From Xenorhabdus lircayensis (GTDB taxonomy: Bacteria > Pseudomonadota > Gammaproteobacteria > Enterobacterales > Enterobacteriaceae), in contig NZ_JACOII010000049.1 of NCBI RefSeq assembly GCF_016306625.1, positions 1 to 64,000 of the forward strand: 64,000 nucleotides of DNA. The letters are read 5' to 3'. Of the stretch, positions 26,157-34,921 are shown piece after piece. The stretch's first letter is position 1. Every line of letters starts with the position of its first letter. A program made the position numbers and the translations under genes. The notes under the pieces were generated by a model that had not been told where the DNA came from, ran no database searches, and was given only the letters and a program-made list of their open reading frames with translations.

Positions 26157-26894
26157 TTAGAATTGACAAACAAGAGCTGCATCAAGACAGTTTTGTTGGA
26201 AATTATCCCAAAAACCTGGAGGATGGCTCTCAATATCGCTCTCCAACAGCATTGGTTTGTGCCATTCAAATTGTTTGAAACCTGCCTTATTGATTGCATT
26301 TTTATACTGTTCACGGCTCCAGCGATGCATCGTAAAAGGACTGGGTGGTGTAGTAAGAAATTCAGCCTTCACGAGGGTTGTGTCTTTCAAAGGCTCTTCA
26401 CTAAGAACATTTATGCAATAATTCTCGTAGTTCCCTTTTTCTAATCGATAATCAGGTTCAAATGTATAAGCTATTAGTTTACCGGAAGGCTTAAGATGAC
26501 CTGCAATTACACGAAACATAGTTTCAAGATCTTCAATTGATTCTGCATGGCAGAATAACCAGGCCGCAACTATGAGATCAAATTTCCCAAATGATTCCAT
26601 CTTGCAGACATCTCTTACATGAAATTCTATATCATCACAGCATTGTTGCGATTTGTTTTTGGCAAGCTCTATCATTCTATCTGATATATCGACACCAATA
26701 ACTTTTGAAGCACCGTGGTTTTTGAATTCCCGACTAAATAGACCATATCCACATGCTAAATCTAACACTGATTTTCCTTGTATATCTCCTGCTAGATTAA
26801 AGATGGTTCGGATTTCTATATTGATTTGGGCAGCGGAGTCTGAAAAACTTTCGTAAAGATGTGCAATAGGATTATATAAGATATTATCTTTCAT
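26157..26894 (-). CDS. Class I SAM-dependent methyltransferase, substrate unknown
   Basis: 245 residues. The Rossmann-like core shows motif I VLDLACGYGLFSREF (about 43-57), an acidic loop VIGVDISDRM, FHVRDVCKM and the post-motif segment FDLIVAAWLFCHAES. These are typical of small-molecule class I methyltransferases that use S-adenosylmethionine. The C-terminal part (PPSPFTMHRWSREQYKNAI, then GFKQFEWHKP) resembles substrate-binding regions of this broad family, without naming a substrate. A ribosome-binding site (AAGGAC) precedes the ATG at 26894. It stands alone on the minus strand in the AT-rich accessory stretch next to the ybfF backbone. No biosynthetic partner is adjacent. Confidence 0.85.
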   Translation of the reverse strand: MKDNILYNPIAHLYESFSDSAAQINIEIRTIFNLAGDIQGKSVLDLACGYGLFSREFKNHGASKVIGVDISDRMIELAKNKSQQCCDDIEFHVRDVCKMESFGKFDLIVAAWLFCHAESIEDLETMFRVIAGHLKPSGKLIAYTFEPDYRLEKGNYENYCINVLSEEPLKDTTLVKAEFLTTPPSPFTMHRWSREQYKNAINKAGFKQFEWHKPMLLESDIESHPPGFWDNFQQNCLDAALVCQF

Positions 26895-27170
26895 TATTCT
26901 TTGTCCTTAATTAAAGTCAAGATGTTTTATTTGTCTATAGGATATATTATTTAGTATTAGTGTAAAGTTTGCTGATTGTTTTTTCTTTGTTGTATATTAA
27001 GATATCAGTAATAAATTAGATATAATTATTTTTATATTGGTTATATTTTTTGGATAAATGTAAAAATAAAAATAGAAAAAATTATTTTTAAAAGTAATTA
27101 ATTTATTGATAATAATATTGAGCACGTTTTGTTTTTTTATCAACCCACACTCGATGGGTTGATATCATAA
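26895..27170. other. Very AT-rich intergenic stretch, boundary of accessory region and backbone
   Basis: About 275 bases with long A/T runs and no ORF. A stem-loop lies at 27139-27163 (ATCAACCCA with TGGGTTGAT, 7-base loop), eight bases after the ybfF stop on the minus strand. It is followed on that strand by A rather than T, so it is not a standard terminator for ybfF. Confidence 0.5.
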
Positions 27171-27950
27171 TTACTCTGTTCCTAAAAAGCGATGAATTGC
27201 CCTGAGTACAGCTTCAGGTTTTTCTGCGTGAACCCAATGCCCACAACCTGCGACGACCCATGCTGTCGCTTGTGGAAATTGGTTGATGATGTCCTTCCGA
27301 TATTCTTCGGTAATGTAATCAGAATTCCCACCACGGATAAACAGTGCTGGCTGTGACCATGCAGGAATGCGCTCCCAGCCGATGATCTTTTCATATTCTT
27401 GTTGCAGGACTGACAGATTGAATTTCCATTCTCCTTGTCGGAACGATTTCAGTAAAAACTGAATAACGCCATCTTCCTGAATATCCTGGCGCATAATGTC
27501 TGTCGCTGCCTGCCGAGTTTGCGCGCCTGCTGCCGTGACCTTGTTCAGTGCCGCGAAAATGCTGTCGTGTCGGCGAACGGGATAAGCGACAGGAGCCATA
27601 TCAATCACCACGATTTTCTCAATACGTTCTGGTGCAACTGTCGTCATGGTCATGGCAATTTTGCCGCCCATAGAATGCCCAATAATTATGGCTTTTGGCA
27701 AATTAAGCTCATCAAGGAGAGCCAAAACATCCTGTGCCATATCCCGGTAATCCATGTTTTCCATTCGTGGTGAAATACCATGATTACGCACATCGATTTG
27801 AATCACAGGATAATGTTGCTGTAAGTCTCGCCCTAATATCCCCAGATTGTTTAAATCCCCAAAAAGCCCATGAATCAAGGCAATGGGAGTTGATGATTGC
27901 GGATTTTCCGGTGTGTGAAAATGATAATTTAATTGACTATTTGACTTCAT
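27171..27950 (-). CDS. ybfF: Acyl-CoA esterase-like alpha/beta hydrolase YbfF
   Basis: 259 residues from the ATG at 27950 (MKSNSQLNYHF), with AGG seven to nine bases upstream; the longer frame to 28034 has no ribosome-binding site. The alpha/beta hydrolase core is clear: ALIHGLFGDLNNLG near the N-terminus (oxyanion region), DVRNHGIS, the nucleophile elbow IIIGHSMGGKIAM and a late GHWVHAEKPEAV carrying the catalytic His. E. coli YbfF is a cytoplasmic esterase active on short acyl esters and acyl-CoA; its physiological substrate is uncertain. It is divergent from seqA, as in E. coli. Confidence 0.93.
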   Translation of the reverse strand: MKSNSQLNYHFHTPENPQSSTPIALIHGLFGDLNNLGILGRDLQQHYPVIQIDVRNHGISPRMENMDYRDMAQDVLALLDELNLPKAIIIGHSMGGKIAMTMTTVAPERIEKIVVIDMAPVAYPVRRHDSIFAALNKVTAAGAQTRQAATDIMRQDIQEDGVIQFLLKSFRQGEWKFNLSVLQQEYEKIIGWERIPAWSQPALFIRGGNSDYITEEYRKDIINQFPQATAWVVAGCGHWVHAEKPEAVLRAIHRFLGTE

Positions 27951-28209
27951 GATTTGCCTGAATTTAATACCATTTATACAATGTTTAATATTGAGATGAT
28001 TAATATCATGACATGCGAGCAGTGACAAACTCAATGGGAAGAAATGGTTGTAACTGATTGATTTATTTTAGAGGAAAGTCGCTTTTTTTAAGATTACCAA
28101 TTTTAAAAAGAATCACTTTAAGTTATTGAAAGTTTAATTGTTTTGTTTTGTGGCATTATATCTTATAATCCCAAGATAATTTTTTCATTAAGAACAGTAC
28201 TGGATAGAA

Positions 28210-28743
28210 ATGAAAACGATAGAAGTTGATGAAGACCTTTACCGCTTTATTGCAAGCCAAACCCTGCATATCGGTGAAAGTGCATCTGATATTTTACGGC
28301 GCATATTGAAATTGGACGCCGGGCAGCCAGTACAAATTACACCGCCTGCCAACGATCCTACACCTGTTATTAAAACCCCTGTTGCCCGTTCTCGTGATGC
28401 TGTTCGCGTTGTTCGCGAATTATTGCTTTCCGATGAGTACGCCGAAAAGAATAAATCTGTTGAGCGCTTTATGTTAATTCTGTCCACGCTGTATGGCTTG
28501 AACAGCGAGAGTTTTTCCAAAACAACAGAAGCGATGCACGGCCGTACCCGTACCTATTTTGCGGGAGATGAACACACACTGCTGGCTAGCGGTAAGCAGA
28601 CTAAGCCACGTCATATCCCCGGCACACCTTTTTGGGTGATCACCAATACTAATACTGACCGTAAACGTAGCATGATTGAACATGTTATGCAGGATATGAA
28701 GTTTCCAGCAAATTTGATTGAAAAAGTGTGTGGCACTATCTAG
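28210..28743 (+). CDS. seqA: Replication initiation negative modulator SeqA
   Basis: 177 residues, close to the usual length. The N-terminal oligomerisation domain (MKTIEVDEDLYRFIASQT, ribbon-helix-helix) is followed by a flexible linker (about 35-60) and a C-terminal domain that binds hemimethylated GATC. Conserved blocks include GRTRTYFAGDEHTLLASG and KPRHIPGTPFWVITNTNT. SeqA sequesters oriC and the dnaA promoter after replication and organises newly replicated DNA. Upstream of pgm and divergent from ybfF, as in E. coli; seqA and pgm are probably cotranscribed. Confidence 0.97.
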   Translation: MKTIEVDEDLYRFIASQTLHIGESASDILRRILKLDAGQPVQITPPANDPTPVIKTPVARSRDAVRVVRELLLSDEYAEKNKSVERFMLILSTLYGLNSESFSKTTEAMHGRTRTYFAGDEHTLLASGKQTKPRHIPGTPFWVITNTNTDRKRSMIEHVMQDMKFPANLIEKVCGTI

Positions 28744-28824
28744 TTTAGTTAGCTGCTCTAAGTCGCTGAACTTATTTATACTGCACTGGTGGATAAGCCA
28801 GTGCAGTCTCTCAGGAGAAATAAA

Positions 28825-30465
28825 GTGGCAATTCATCCAAGAGCAGGGCAGCTTGCCCAGCAGCATGATTTAATCAATGTTGCCCAGCTCACATCACAGT
28901 ATTATACCCTACAACCACATCCCGAAAATCCAGCCCATAAGGTCAAGTTTGGCACTTCTGGTCATCGTGGTAGTTCTGGACGCAACAGTTTTAACGAAGC
29001 GCATATTCTGGCTATCTCTCAGGCAATTGTGGAAGTGCGTTTCCAGCAGGGAATTACGGGGCCATGTTATGTGGGTAAAGATACCCACGCGCTTTCTGAA
29101 GCGGCCTTTATCTCTGTATTGGAGGTGTTAACGGCGAATGGCGTGGATGTGATTATGCAGGAAAATAACGGTTTTACGCCGACTCCTGCTATTTCTCATG
29201 CCATCTTATGTTACAACCGTCAGGGAAAAAATCTGGCTGATGGTATTGTGATCACGCCATCCCATAACCCCCCAGAAGACGGCGGCATTAAATATAATCC
29301 TCCTAATGGTGGACCAGCCGATACTGATCTGACCACAATCATTGAACGGCGTGCCAACGAATTACTGGTGAATGATCTCAATGGGATCAAGCGACTGCCT
29401 TATGAACAGGCATTAAAAAGCGAATACCTGCATCCCCAAGATTTGGTTGATCCTTATGTCACTGTGCTGGGTGATGTTGTGGATATGGTAGCGATCCAGA
29501 AAGCAGGGTTAAAAATCGGTATTGATCCATTAGGTGGCTCTGGTATCGCCTATTGGCAGCGGATTGGGGAATACTACAATCTCGATTTGACACTGGTTAA
29601 TGATAAGATCGATCAGACTTTCCGTTTTATGACACTGGATCATGACGGAGTGATCCGCATGGATTGCTCATCTCGTTGGGCAATGGCGGGTTTGCTGGAG
29701 CTGCGTGGTAAATTTGATTTGGCCTTTGCCAATGATCCTGATTATGACCGTCACGGGATTATTACACCGGCAGGTTTGATGAATCCTAACCATTATCTGG
29801 CAACGGCAGTGGATTACTTATTCCGTCACCGTCCACAATGGCCTGAAAATGTCGCAGTGGGCAAGACGCTGGTTTCCAGTGCCATGATTGATCGCGTTGT
29901 CGCAGATTTGGGCCGTGAGTTAGTCGAAGTTCCCGTTGGCTTTAAATGGTTTGTGGATGGCCTGTATCAAGGTGAATTGGGCTTCGGTGGTGAAGAGAGT
30001 GCAGGGGCTTCTTTCTTGCGTTTTGATGGCACGCCGTGGTCAACCGATAAAGATGGTATCATTCTTTGCCTGCTGGCTGCTGAAATGACCGCAATTACCG
30101 GAGAGAATCCACAACAGCGTTATGACAAACTGGCTGCACGATTTGGTACGCCAAGCTATAGCCGGATTCAGGCAGCAGCTACTCATCAGCAAAAAGCATT
30201 GTTGTCCAAATTATCACCAGAAATGGTCAAGGCCGATATGCTGGCAGGTGATCCGATCACCGCTCGCTTGACAACCGCATCGGGTAACGGTGCTTCCATC
30301 GGTGGCTTGAAAGTGATGAGTGATAACGGTTGGTTTGCTGCCCGTCCTTCTGGCACGGAAGAAGCCTATAAAATCTATTGCGAAAGTTTTCTCGGTGCTG
30401 AACATCGTGAAAAAATTGAGCAAGAAGCACAGGAAATCGTTAATCAAGTATTTGCAGCGGGTTAA
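28825..30465 (+). CDS. pgm: Phosphoglucomutase (alpha-D-glucose)
   Basis: 546 residues from the GTG at 28825, matching the E. coli enzyme (MAIHNRAGQ) in length and start; AGGAG at 28813-28817 supports it, whereas the earlier in-frame ATG at 28789 adds 12 unrelated residues. Cytoplasmic enzyme interconverting glucose 1-phosphate and glucose 6-phosphate, feeding glycogen, UDP-glucose and LPS precursors. Motifs: [10 protein letters not shown] near the N-terminus, the phosphoserine loop [13 protein letters not shown], the metal loop NDPDYDRHG, the sugar-binding GEESAGASF, and the phosphate-binding [12 protein letters not shown] near the end. Confidence 0.97.
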   Translation: MAIHPRAGQLAQQHDLINVAQLTSQYYTLQPHPENPAHKVKFGTSGHRGSSGRNSFNEAHILAISQAIVEVRFQQGITGPCYVGKDTHALSEAAFISVLEVLTANGVDVIMQENNGFTPTPAISHAILCYNRQGKNLADGIVITPSHNPPEDGGIKYNPPNGGPADTDLTTIIERRANELLVNDLNGIKRLPYEQALKSEYLHPQDLVDPYVTVLGDVVDMVAIQKAGLKIGIDPLGGSGIAYWQRIGEYYNLDLTLVNDKIDQTFRFMTLDHDGVIRMDCSSRWAMAGLLELRGKFDLAFANDPDYDRHGIITPAGLMNPNHYLATAVDYLFRHRPQWPENVAVGKTLVSSAMIDRVVADLGRELVEVPVGFKWFVDGLYQGELGFGGEESAGASFLRFDGTPWSTDKDGIILCLLAAEMTAITGENPQQRYDKLAARFGTPSYSRIQAAATHQQKALLSKLSPEMVKADMLAGDPITARLTTASGNGASIGGLKVMSDNGWFAARPSGTEEAYKIYCESFLGAEHREKIEQEAQEIVNQVFAAG

Positions 30466-30493
30466 TGGGTTTCTATTTCTGACCTGAATAATG

Positions 30494-30527
30494 AAAGCCG
30501 TAGCGGTTGCTATGGCTTTTTCGTTTT
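30494..30527 (+). terminator. Intrinsic terminator after pgm
   Basis: AAAGCC (30494-30499) pairs with GGCTTT (30514-30519), with TAGC/GCTA extending the stem, followed by TTCGTTTTT. Confidence 0.8.
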
Positions 30528-30559
30528 TATGTTTTATGGTTGTTATGTGGAGTGTTGGT

Positions 30560-30988
30560 TCATCCCAAAGCGACCATCAAAGCACCTATGGTAATCAGCG
30601 CGACCCCTGCGGCGGCCACCAGAGAAATTTTCTCACCAAATAGGATCACTGCCAGAATTACCGCAAACACCACACTCAGTTTATCAATGGGAGCCACTTG
30701 GGAAACATTGCCATGCTTGATCGCCAGAAAATAAAATAACCAAGAGAGTGCACCGGCAATTCCACTTAATAGGATAAACAGCAGCGCCTTGCGATTGGCG
30801 AGAATTTCGCTGATGAGATTTAATTTTCCCTGTACAACGACAACGCCTACCAGAAACAATGCCATGATGACAGCGCGGATTGCCGTCGCAGCGTTGGCAT
30901 CCAAACTTTGCAGCCCAATTTTGCCAAAGATAGCCACCAATGCTGCTGTCAGCGCGGAGAGTAAGGCATAAATCAGCCATGTACTCAT
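30560..30988 (-). CDS. Half-size EamA/DMT-superfamily transporter
   Basis: 142 residues, almost entirely hydrophobic, with about five transmembrane helices. Start is the ATG at 30988 (MSTWLIYALLSALTAAL); a TTG two codons upstream is not needed. The family pattern includes FGKIGLQSLDANAATAIRA, GALSWLFYFLAIKHG and DKLSVVFAVILAVILFGEK, the conserved EamA C-terminal block. Full-length members have two such domains; a one-domain protein like this one probably works as a dimer. The substrate is unknown. It is single on the minus strand between pgm and the pullulanase gene. Confidence 0.85.
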   Translation of the reverse strand: MSTWLIYALLSALTAALVAIFGKIGLQSLDANAATAIRAVIMALFLVGVVVVQGKLNLISEILANRKALLFILLSGIAGALSWLFYFLAIKHGNVSQVAPIDKLSVVFAVILAVILFGEKISLVAAAGVALITIGALMVALG

Positions 30989-31162
30989 ATTCAATTAATC
31001 CTATTTGTTATATCAAAGAAATAATTCATCCTTTATCCTCCTCCCCATCTTTATGAATAAAAGGATGAGGCGAGATTGCTTAATACAATATTTAATCACT
31101 ATTTCCATTTCTATTAAAAGCGAAATGATAAACGTTATCTTTCTATTAAAAAAGGTTTGACG

Positions 31163-34090
31163 ATGAAATCTGATTTTTGGAGAAAGGTTTATCTTATTTT
31201 ATTCAGTGGGATATTTATTTTATTACTCACGGGTTGCACCAAAAACAAAAGTTATTTATTCAAAAATCAGGAGAAATCAGTGGCACATAGTTTTAATCAG
31301 ACATCAAGTGAACAAATCTATCGTTGTCGTGCTGAAATCTCTAATTCAGAGCACGAAATTTCTCAAGCCTCTGCACACTGGGTTGATAGACAGACACTAT
31401 TGTGGCCAGTTGGTGCAGACAAACCGATTGTTCGCCTATATTACAACCAAAACAATAAGGTAGAGGACAATGCTCAAGGTCATTTTACCGACAACTATCT
31501 GACACTAACACCGACAACTCTGAGTCAGGAGACAGCAAAAAAATTTCCTCATCTGGCAAAATGGGCGGCATTCAGTCTGCCTGAAGATGCGGATATTGAT
31601 CGACTACTGACCGGGGATTTGGTGGTCTTGGCTGCCAATAAACAAGGCTTATTACTAACGGCGACCCGAGTACAAACTGCTGGTGTGCTAGACGACCGTT
31701 TTGCCAATGCTGCTGGAACACTGGAGTATGGCGCGCAAATAAACGATAAGGGAGTGTTTTTTCGCCTCTGGGCACCCACTGCTCAAGAGGTTGATTTAGT
31801 TATCTATAACCAAGGTAAACAGATTATCGCTAATCACACAATGCAACGCGATGTAGCGAGCGGCTCTTGGTCTTGGCAAGGTGACAAGGTGTTGATTGGT
31901 GCTTACTACCGTTATGCTTTGACGGTGTACCATCCGTATTCTCGCCGTGTAGAACGCTATGAGGTTACTGATCCTTATTCTTATAGTCTGTCCACTAATT
32001 CGGAATATAGTCAGGTCGTCAATCTGGATGATGAGGCGTTGAAGCCGCAAAACTGGGATAACCTGCTCATGCCGCATCCGCAAAATACACCAGTGGATAT
32101 TGCTCGTATGACCATTTATGAAGCGCATATTCGTGATCTCTCCGTTGCAGACAACACCATACCGGAAGCTTGGCGTGGTAAGTATCTGGCTCTTACGGAT
32201 AATAACAGCAACATGTTCAAACACCTTAAGGCGCTGAGTCAGGCAGGGATGACTCATATGGAATTGTTGCCTGTGTTTGATATCGCTTCTATTAATGAGT
32301 TTAGCCATCAGGTGGCTGACCTTGATCACCCTTTTAGTCGCTTATGCCAAATCAACACCACGGTGAAAAATAGCCGTTTCGCTGATTATTGCCATAGTTC
32401 ATTGACTGTGATAGAAGTCTTGCAGCAATTACAACGTGATGACAGTGTCAAAAATCCGCAAGTGCAAGAGCTAAATACCATGGTGGCAAAAACTGATTCC
32501 TATAACTGGGGTTACGATCCGTTGCATTATTCAGTACCAGAAGGTTCTTATGCTACTGATGCCGAAGGTTCGGGTCGCATAAAAGAGTTTCGCTCTATGG
32601 TTCAGGCTATCAAACAGCAATTGGATATGAATGTGATCATGGATGTCGCCTATAACCATACCAATGCAGCAGGTCCTACATCTCGAACGTCGGTGTTGGA
32701 TAAGATTGTGCCTTGGTACTACCACCGTTTGGATGAAATAACGGGTCAGGTTGAAAATAATACCTGTTGTCACGATACCGCGCCGGAACGTCGTATGTTT
32801 GCCAAACTTATCGAAGACTCCCTGGTGACTTGGGCTAAAGACTATAAGATCGATGCGTTTCGATTCGATTTAATGGGTTATCACCCCAAAGCTCAAATTT
32901 TATCAGCATTGGCAAAAGTGCGTACTATCAATCCATTGATCTACTTTTTCGGTGAGGGTTGGAATTCCGGGCAGGACGACCGATTCGAAATCGCTTCGCA
33001 AATGAATCTTAAGGGAACGGGTATTGGTACTTTCTCTGACAGGTTACGGGATGCGGTACGTGGTGGTGGGCCATTTGATTTTGCCAATAGCATTCGCATT
33101 AATCAGGGAATCGGTAACGGTGCAGGAACATTACCCAATGAAATTGCCAGGTTAGATGCAAATGAAGTGCGTCATTTGTTAGATCTGGTGCGTCTTGGCA
33201 TGGCTGGCAATTTGGCTGATTTTGTCATGATCGATAAAGATGGAGCAGTGAAAACAGGCCGAGAAATTGATTATAAGGGTACTGCTGCGGGCTATGCGTC
33301 AGAGCCCATTGAAGTACTGAATTATGTATCTAAGCACGATAACCAAACGTTGTGGGATATCATTAGTTACAAGGCTGCACTTCAGGCGGATTTAAAAACA
33401 AGAGTTCGTATGCAGGCAATCTCTCTTTCCACAATATTCCTTGGGCAAGGGCTGGCTTTTGACCAGCAAGGGTCAGAGTTATTGCGCTCAAAATCGTTTA
33501 CCCGTGATTCTTACAATGCAGGTGATTGGTTTAACCGTGTGAGCTATGATTACAAGGGTAATAATTATGATGTAGGAATGCCGGAACACGGTAATGATGG
33601 CAAAAATTATCCGTTAATCAACAGCGTGAAAAAGAGGGTAAAAAAACCAGGCCAAAGTGAATTATCACAGATGATGGCCTTTTATCAGGAACTATTGCGT
33701 TTACGTCAATTCTCACCATTGATGACTCTCGGCGATGGTGCATCCGTTAAGCAACGTGTCGATTTTGTTAATGTTGGGTCACGTCAGCAAATTGGATTAC
33801 TGGTCATGACTATTGATGACGGCAACACGACCTCTCGTGATCGTGATTGGCGATTTGATGGTTTGGTGGTGGTCATTAACGCCGCTCCGTGGTCTATCAC
33901 TGTCAAAGATATTAATGTCAATGGCTTGGAGTTAAATGATATTCAACGTGAATTGGGCAAGGCGTCTTTGGCTGCGGGAGTACAGATAAAGGAAAATGGC
34001 GAGGTGATAATGCCAGCGTGGTCGGCAGCAGTATTGGTCTTACCGCAGGAAGGAATTCGTGGTGCGGGTTTACCCGTCCGTCGGAAGTAA
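31163..34090 (+). CDS. pulA: Lipoprotein pullulanase-type alpha-1,6-glucosidase
   Basis: 975 residues from the ATG at 31163 (AAAGG seven bases upstream). A lipoprotein signal peptide is visible: KVYLILFSGIFILLLTGC, with the lipobox Cys at about 26. A pullulanase-associated N-terminal region is followed by a CBM48-like module (FFRLWAPTAQEVDLVIY, about 195-290). The GH13 catalytic domain has the pullulanase motif YNWGYDP, DVAYNHT (region I), FRFDLMGYH with nucleophile Asp569, FGEGWN with acid/base Glu598, and KHDNQ with Asp726. It should split alpha-1,6 branches of pullulan, glycogen or limit dextrins at the cell envelope. Klebsiella PulA reaches the surface by a dedicated type II system; none is next to this gene, so the final location is open. 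Confidence 0.92.
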   Translation: MKSDFWRKVYLILFSGIFILLLTGCTKNKSYLFKNQEKSVAHSFNQTSSEQIYRCRAEISNSEHEISQASAHWVDRQTLLWPVGADKPIVRLYYNQNNKVEDNAQGHFTDNYLTLTPTTLSQETAKKFPHLAKWAAFSLPEDADIDRLLTGDLVVLAANKQGLLLTATRVQTAGVLDDRFANAAGTLEYGAQINDKGVFFRLWAPTAQEVDLVIYNQGKQIIANHTMQRDVASGSWSWQGDKVLIGAYYRYALTVYHPYSRRVERYEVTDPYSYSLSTNSEYSQVVNLDDEALKPQNWDNLLMPHPQNTPVDIARMTIYEAHIRDLSVADNTIPEAWRGKYLALTDNNSNMFKHLKALSQAGMTHMELLPVFDIASINEFSHQVADLDHPFSRLCQINTTVKNSRFADYCHSSLTVIEVLQQLQRDDSVKNPQVQELNTMVAKTDSYNWGYDPLHYSVPEGSYATDAEGSGRIKEFRSMVQAIKQQLDMNVIMDVAYNHTNAAGPTSRTSVLDKIVPWYYHRLDEITGQVENNTCCHDTAPERRMFAKLIEDSLVTWAKDYKIDAFRFDLMGYHPKAQILSALAKVRTINPLIYFFGEGWNSGQDDRFEIASQMNLKGTGIGTFSDRLRDAVRGGGPFDFANSIRINQGIGNGAGTLPNEIARLDANEVRHLLDLVRLGMAGNLADFVMIDKDGAVKTGREIDYKGTAAGYASEPIEVLNYVSKHDNQTLWDIISYKAALQADLKTRVRMQAISLSTIFLGQGLAFDQQGSELLRSKSFTRDSYNAGDWFNRVSYDYKGNNYDVGMPEHGNDGKNYPLINSVKKRVKKPGQSELSQMMAFYQELLRLRQFSPLMTLGDGASVKQRVDFVNVGSRQQIGLLVMTIDDGNTTSRDRDWRFDGLVVVINAAPWSITVKDINVNGLELNDIQRELGKASLAAGVQIKENGEVIMPAWSAAVLVLPQEGIRGAGLPVRRK

Positions 34091-34109
34091 CTGCCGCCAT
34101 TTTTGATTT

Positions 34110-34145
34110 CATGCCTTGAGATGTATCTTGAGGCATGATTTTTAC
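34110..34145 (+). terminator. Intrinsic terminator after pulA
   Basis: CATGCCT (34110-34116) pairs with AGGCATG (34131-34137), with GAT/ATC pairing near the loop, followed by ATTTTTAC. Confidence 0.7.
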
Positions 34146-34153
34146 AGCATGTG

Positions 34154-34209
34154 GTTTAAGGTGGGTAGTTTAAGGTAGATAGTTTAAGGCGGCTCGTTTA
34201 AGGCATGAA
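34154..34209. repeat. 14-bp tandem repeat, 4 units, reaching into the kdpE stop
   Basis: Four consecutive 14-bp units (34154, 34168, 34182, 34196), each beginning GTTTAAGG. The last unit supplies the kdpE stop codon (TTA on this strand at 34198-34200) and its final codons. Confidence 0.8.
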
Positions 34210-34920
34210 CCGATAACCTACCCCCGTTTCTGTTAGCAAATGCTTAGGACGGGCAGGATCGGTTTCCAGCTTTTGTCGCAGATGCCCCATGTAAATTCTT
34301 AGATAATGATTGTGCTCAACGTAATTTGGCCCCCAGACATGATTGAGTAAATAGCGTTGAGTCAGTACCTTGCCACTGTTGGTGAGCAATTCAGTGAGTA
34401 GGCGGTACTCAATTGGAGTCAGGTGAAGTTCATTTTGGCCTTTCAAAACCCGCCGGTTGACCAAATCAACTTGGATATCTGAAAAATGAATCACGGGATT
34501 AAGTTGATTGGCTTTAGATGAGCGACGTAGGGCAACACGAACTCTGGCGATCAATTCGTTGATGCCAAAAGGTTTGCTCAGATAATCGTCAGCACCAAAA
34601 TTCAATGCTGTCACTTTATCTTGTTCGCTATCGCGGGCGGAAAGCACAATAATCGGGATATCGCTCCATTGGCGTATATCTTGGATGAGGTCAATGCCAT
34701 TACCATCGGGCAATCCCAAATCAAGGATCAGTAAATCAGGCTTGCGGGTGGCGGCTTCAATTAAACCTCGTTTTAAGGTATCGCATTCAAAAACCCGCCA
34801 GTTTTCACTTTCCAGTGCTAATCGAACAAAACGCCGGATCTCTTTTTCATCTTCGACGATTAAGATCGTACTGTTTTTAGTTGCACTCACATTAGCCGTA
34901 CTAAAATTAGTTTTACTCAC
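34198..34920 (-). CDS. kdpE: Kdp response regulator KdpE
   Basis: 240 residues, about 15 longer than E. coli KdpE (225). OmpR/PhoB-family regulator: receiver domain with ILIVEDE and the phosphoacceptor Asp67 in ILDLGLPDGNG, the switch Lys in YLSKPFG, and a C-terminal winged helix (HLTPIEYRLLTELL and HNHYLRIYMGHLRQKLE). Phosphorylated by KdpD, it activates kdpFABC when potassium is low. The extra N-terminus (MSKTN FSTAN VSATK) is encoded by three 15-bp tandem units at 34877-34921, so the extension arose by local duplication. The third unit carries an in-frame GTG that may reflect the ancestral start. The ATG overlaps the kdpD stop by 4 bases. Confidence 0.95.
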   Translation of the reverse strand: MSKTNFSTANVSATKNSTILIVEDEKEIRRFVRLALESENWRVFECDTLKRGLIEAATRKPDLLILDLGLPDGNGIDLIQDIRQWSDIPIIVLSARDSEQDKVTALNFGADDYLSKPFGINELIARVRVALRRSSKANQLNPVIHFSDIQVDLVNRRVLKGQNELHLTPIEYRLLTELLTNSGKVLTQRYLLNHVWGPNYVEHNHYLRIYMGHLRQKLETDPARPKHLLTETGVGYRFMP

Positions 34921-34921
34921 A
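34877..34921. repeat. 15-bp tandem repeat, 3 units, at the kdpE start
   Basis: Units 34877-34891, 34892-34906 and 34907-34921; the outer two differ at only a few bases (TTAGTTGCACTCACA and TTAGTTTTACTCACA on the plus strand). In the kdpE frame they encode three pentapeptides at the extreme N-terminus. Confidence 0.8.

Noticed and set aside
26133-26444. Plus-strand ORF overlapping the methyltransferase gene
   Set aside because: Lies entirely antisense to the clear SAM methyltransferase and its terminator; no family features.
27139-27163. Stem-loop as terminator of ybfF
   Set aside because: On the minus strand the stem is followed by a run of A, not T, so it does not fit an intrinsic terminator; kept only as a note in the intergenic entry.
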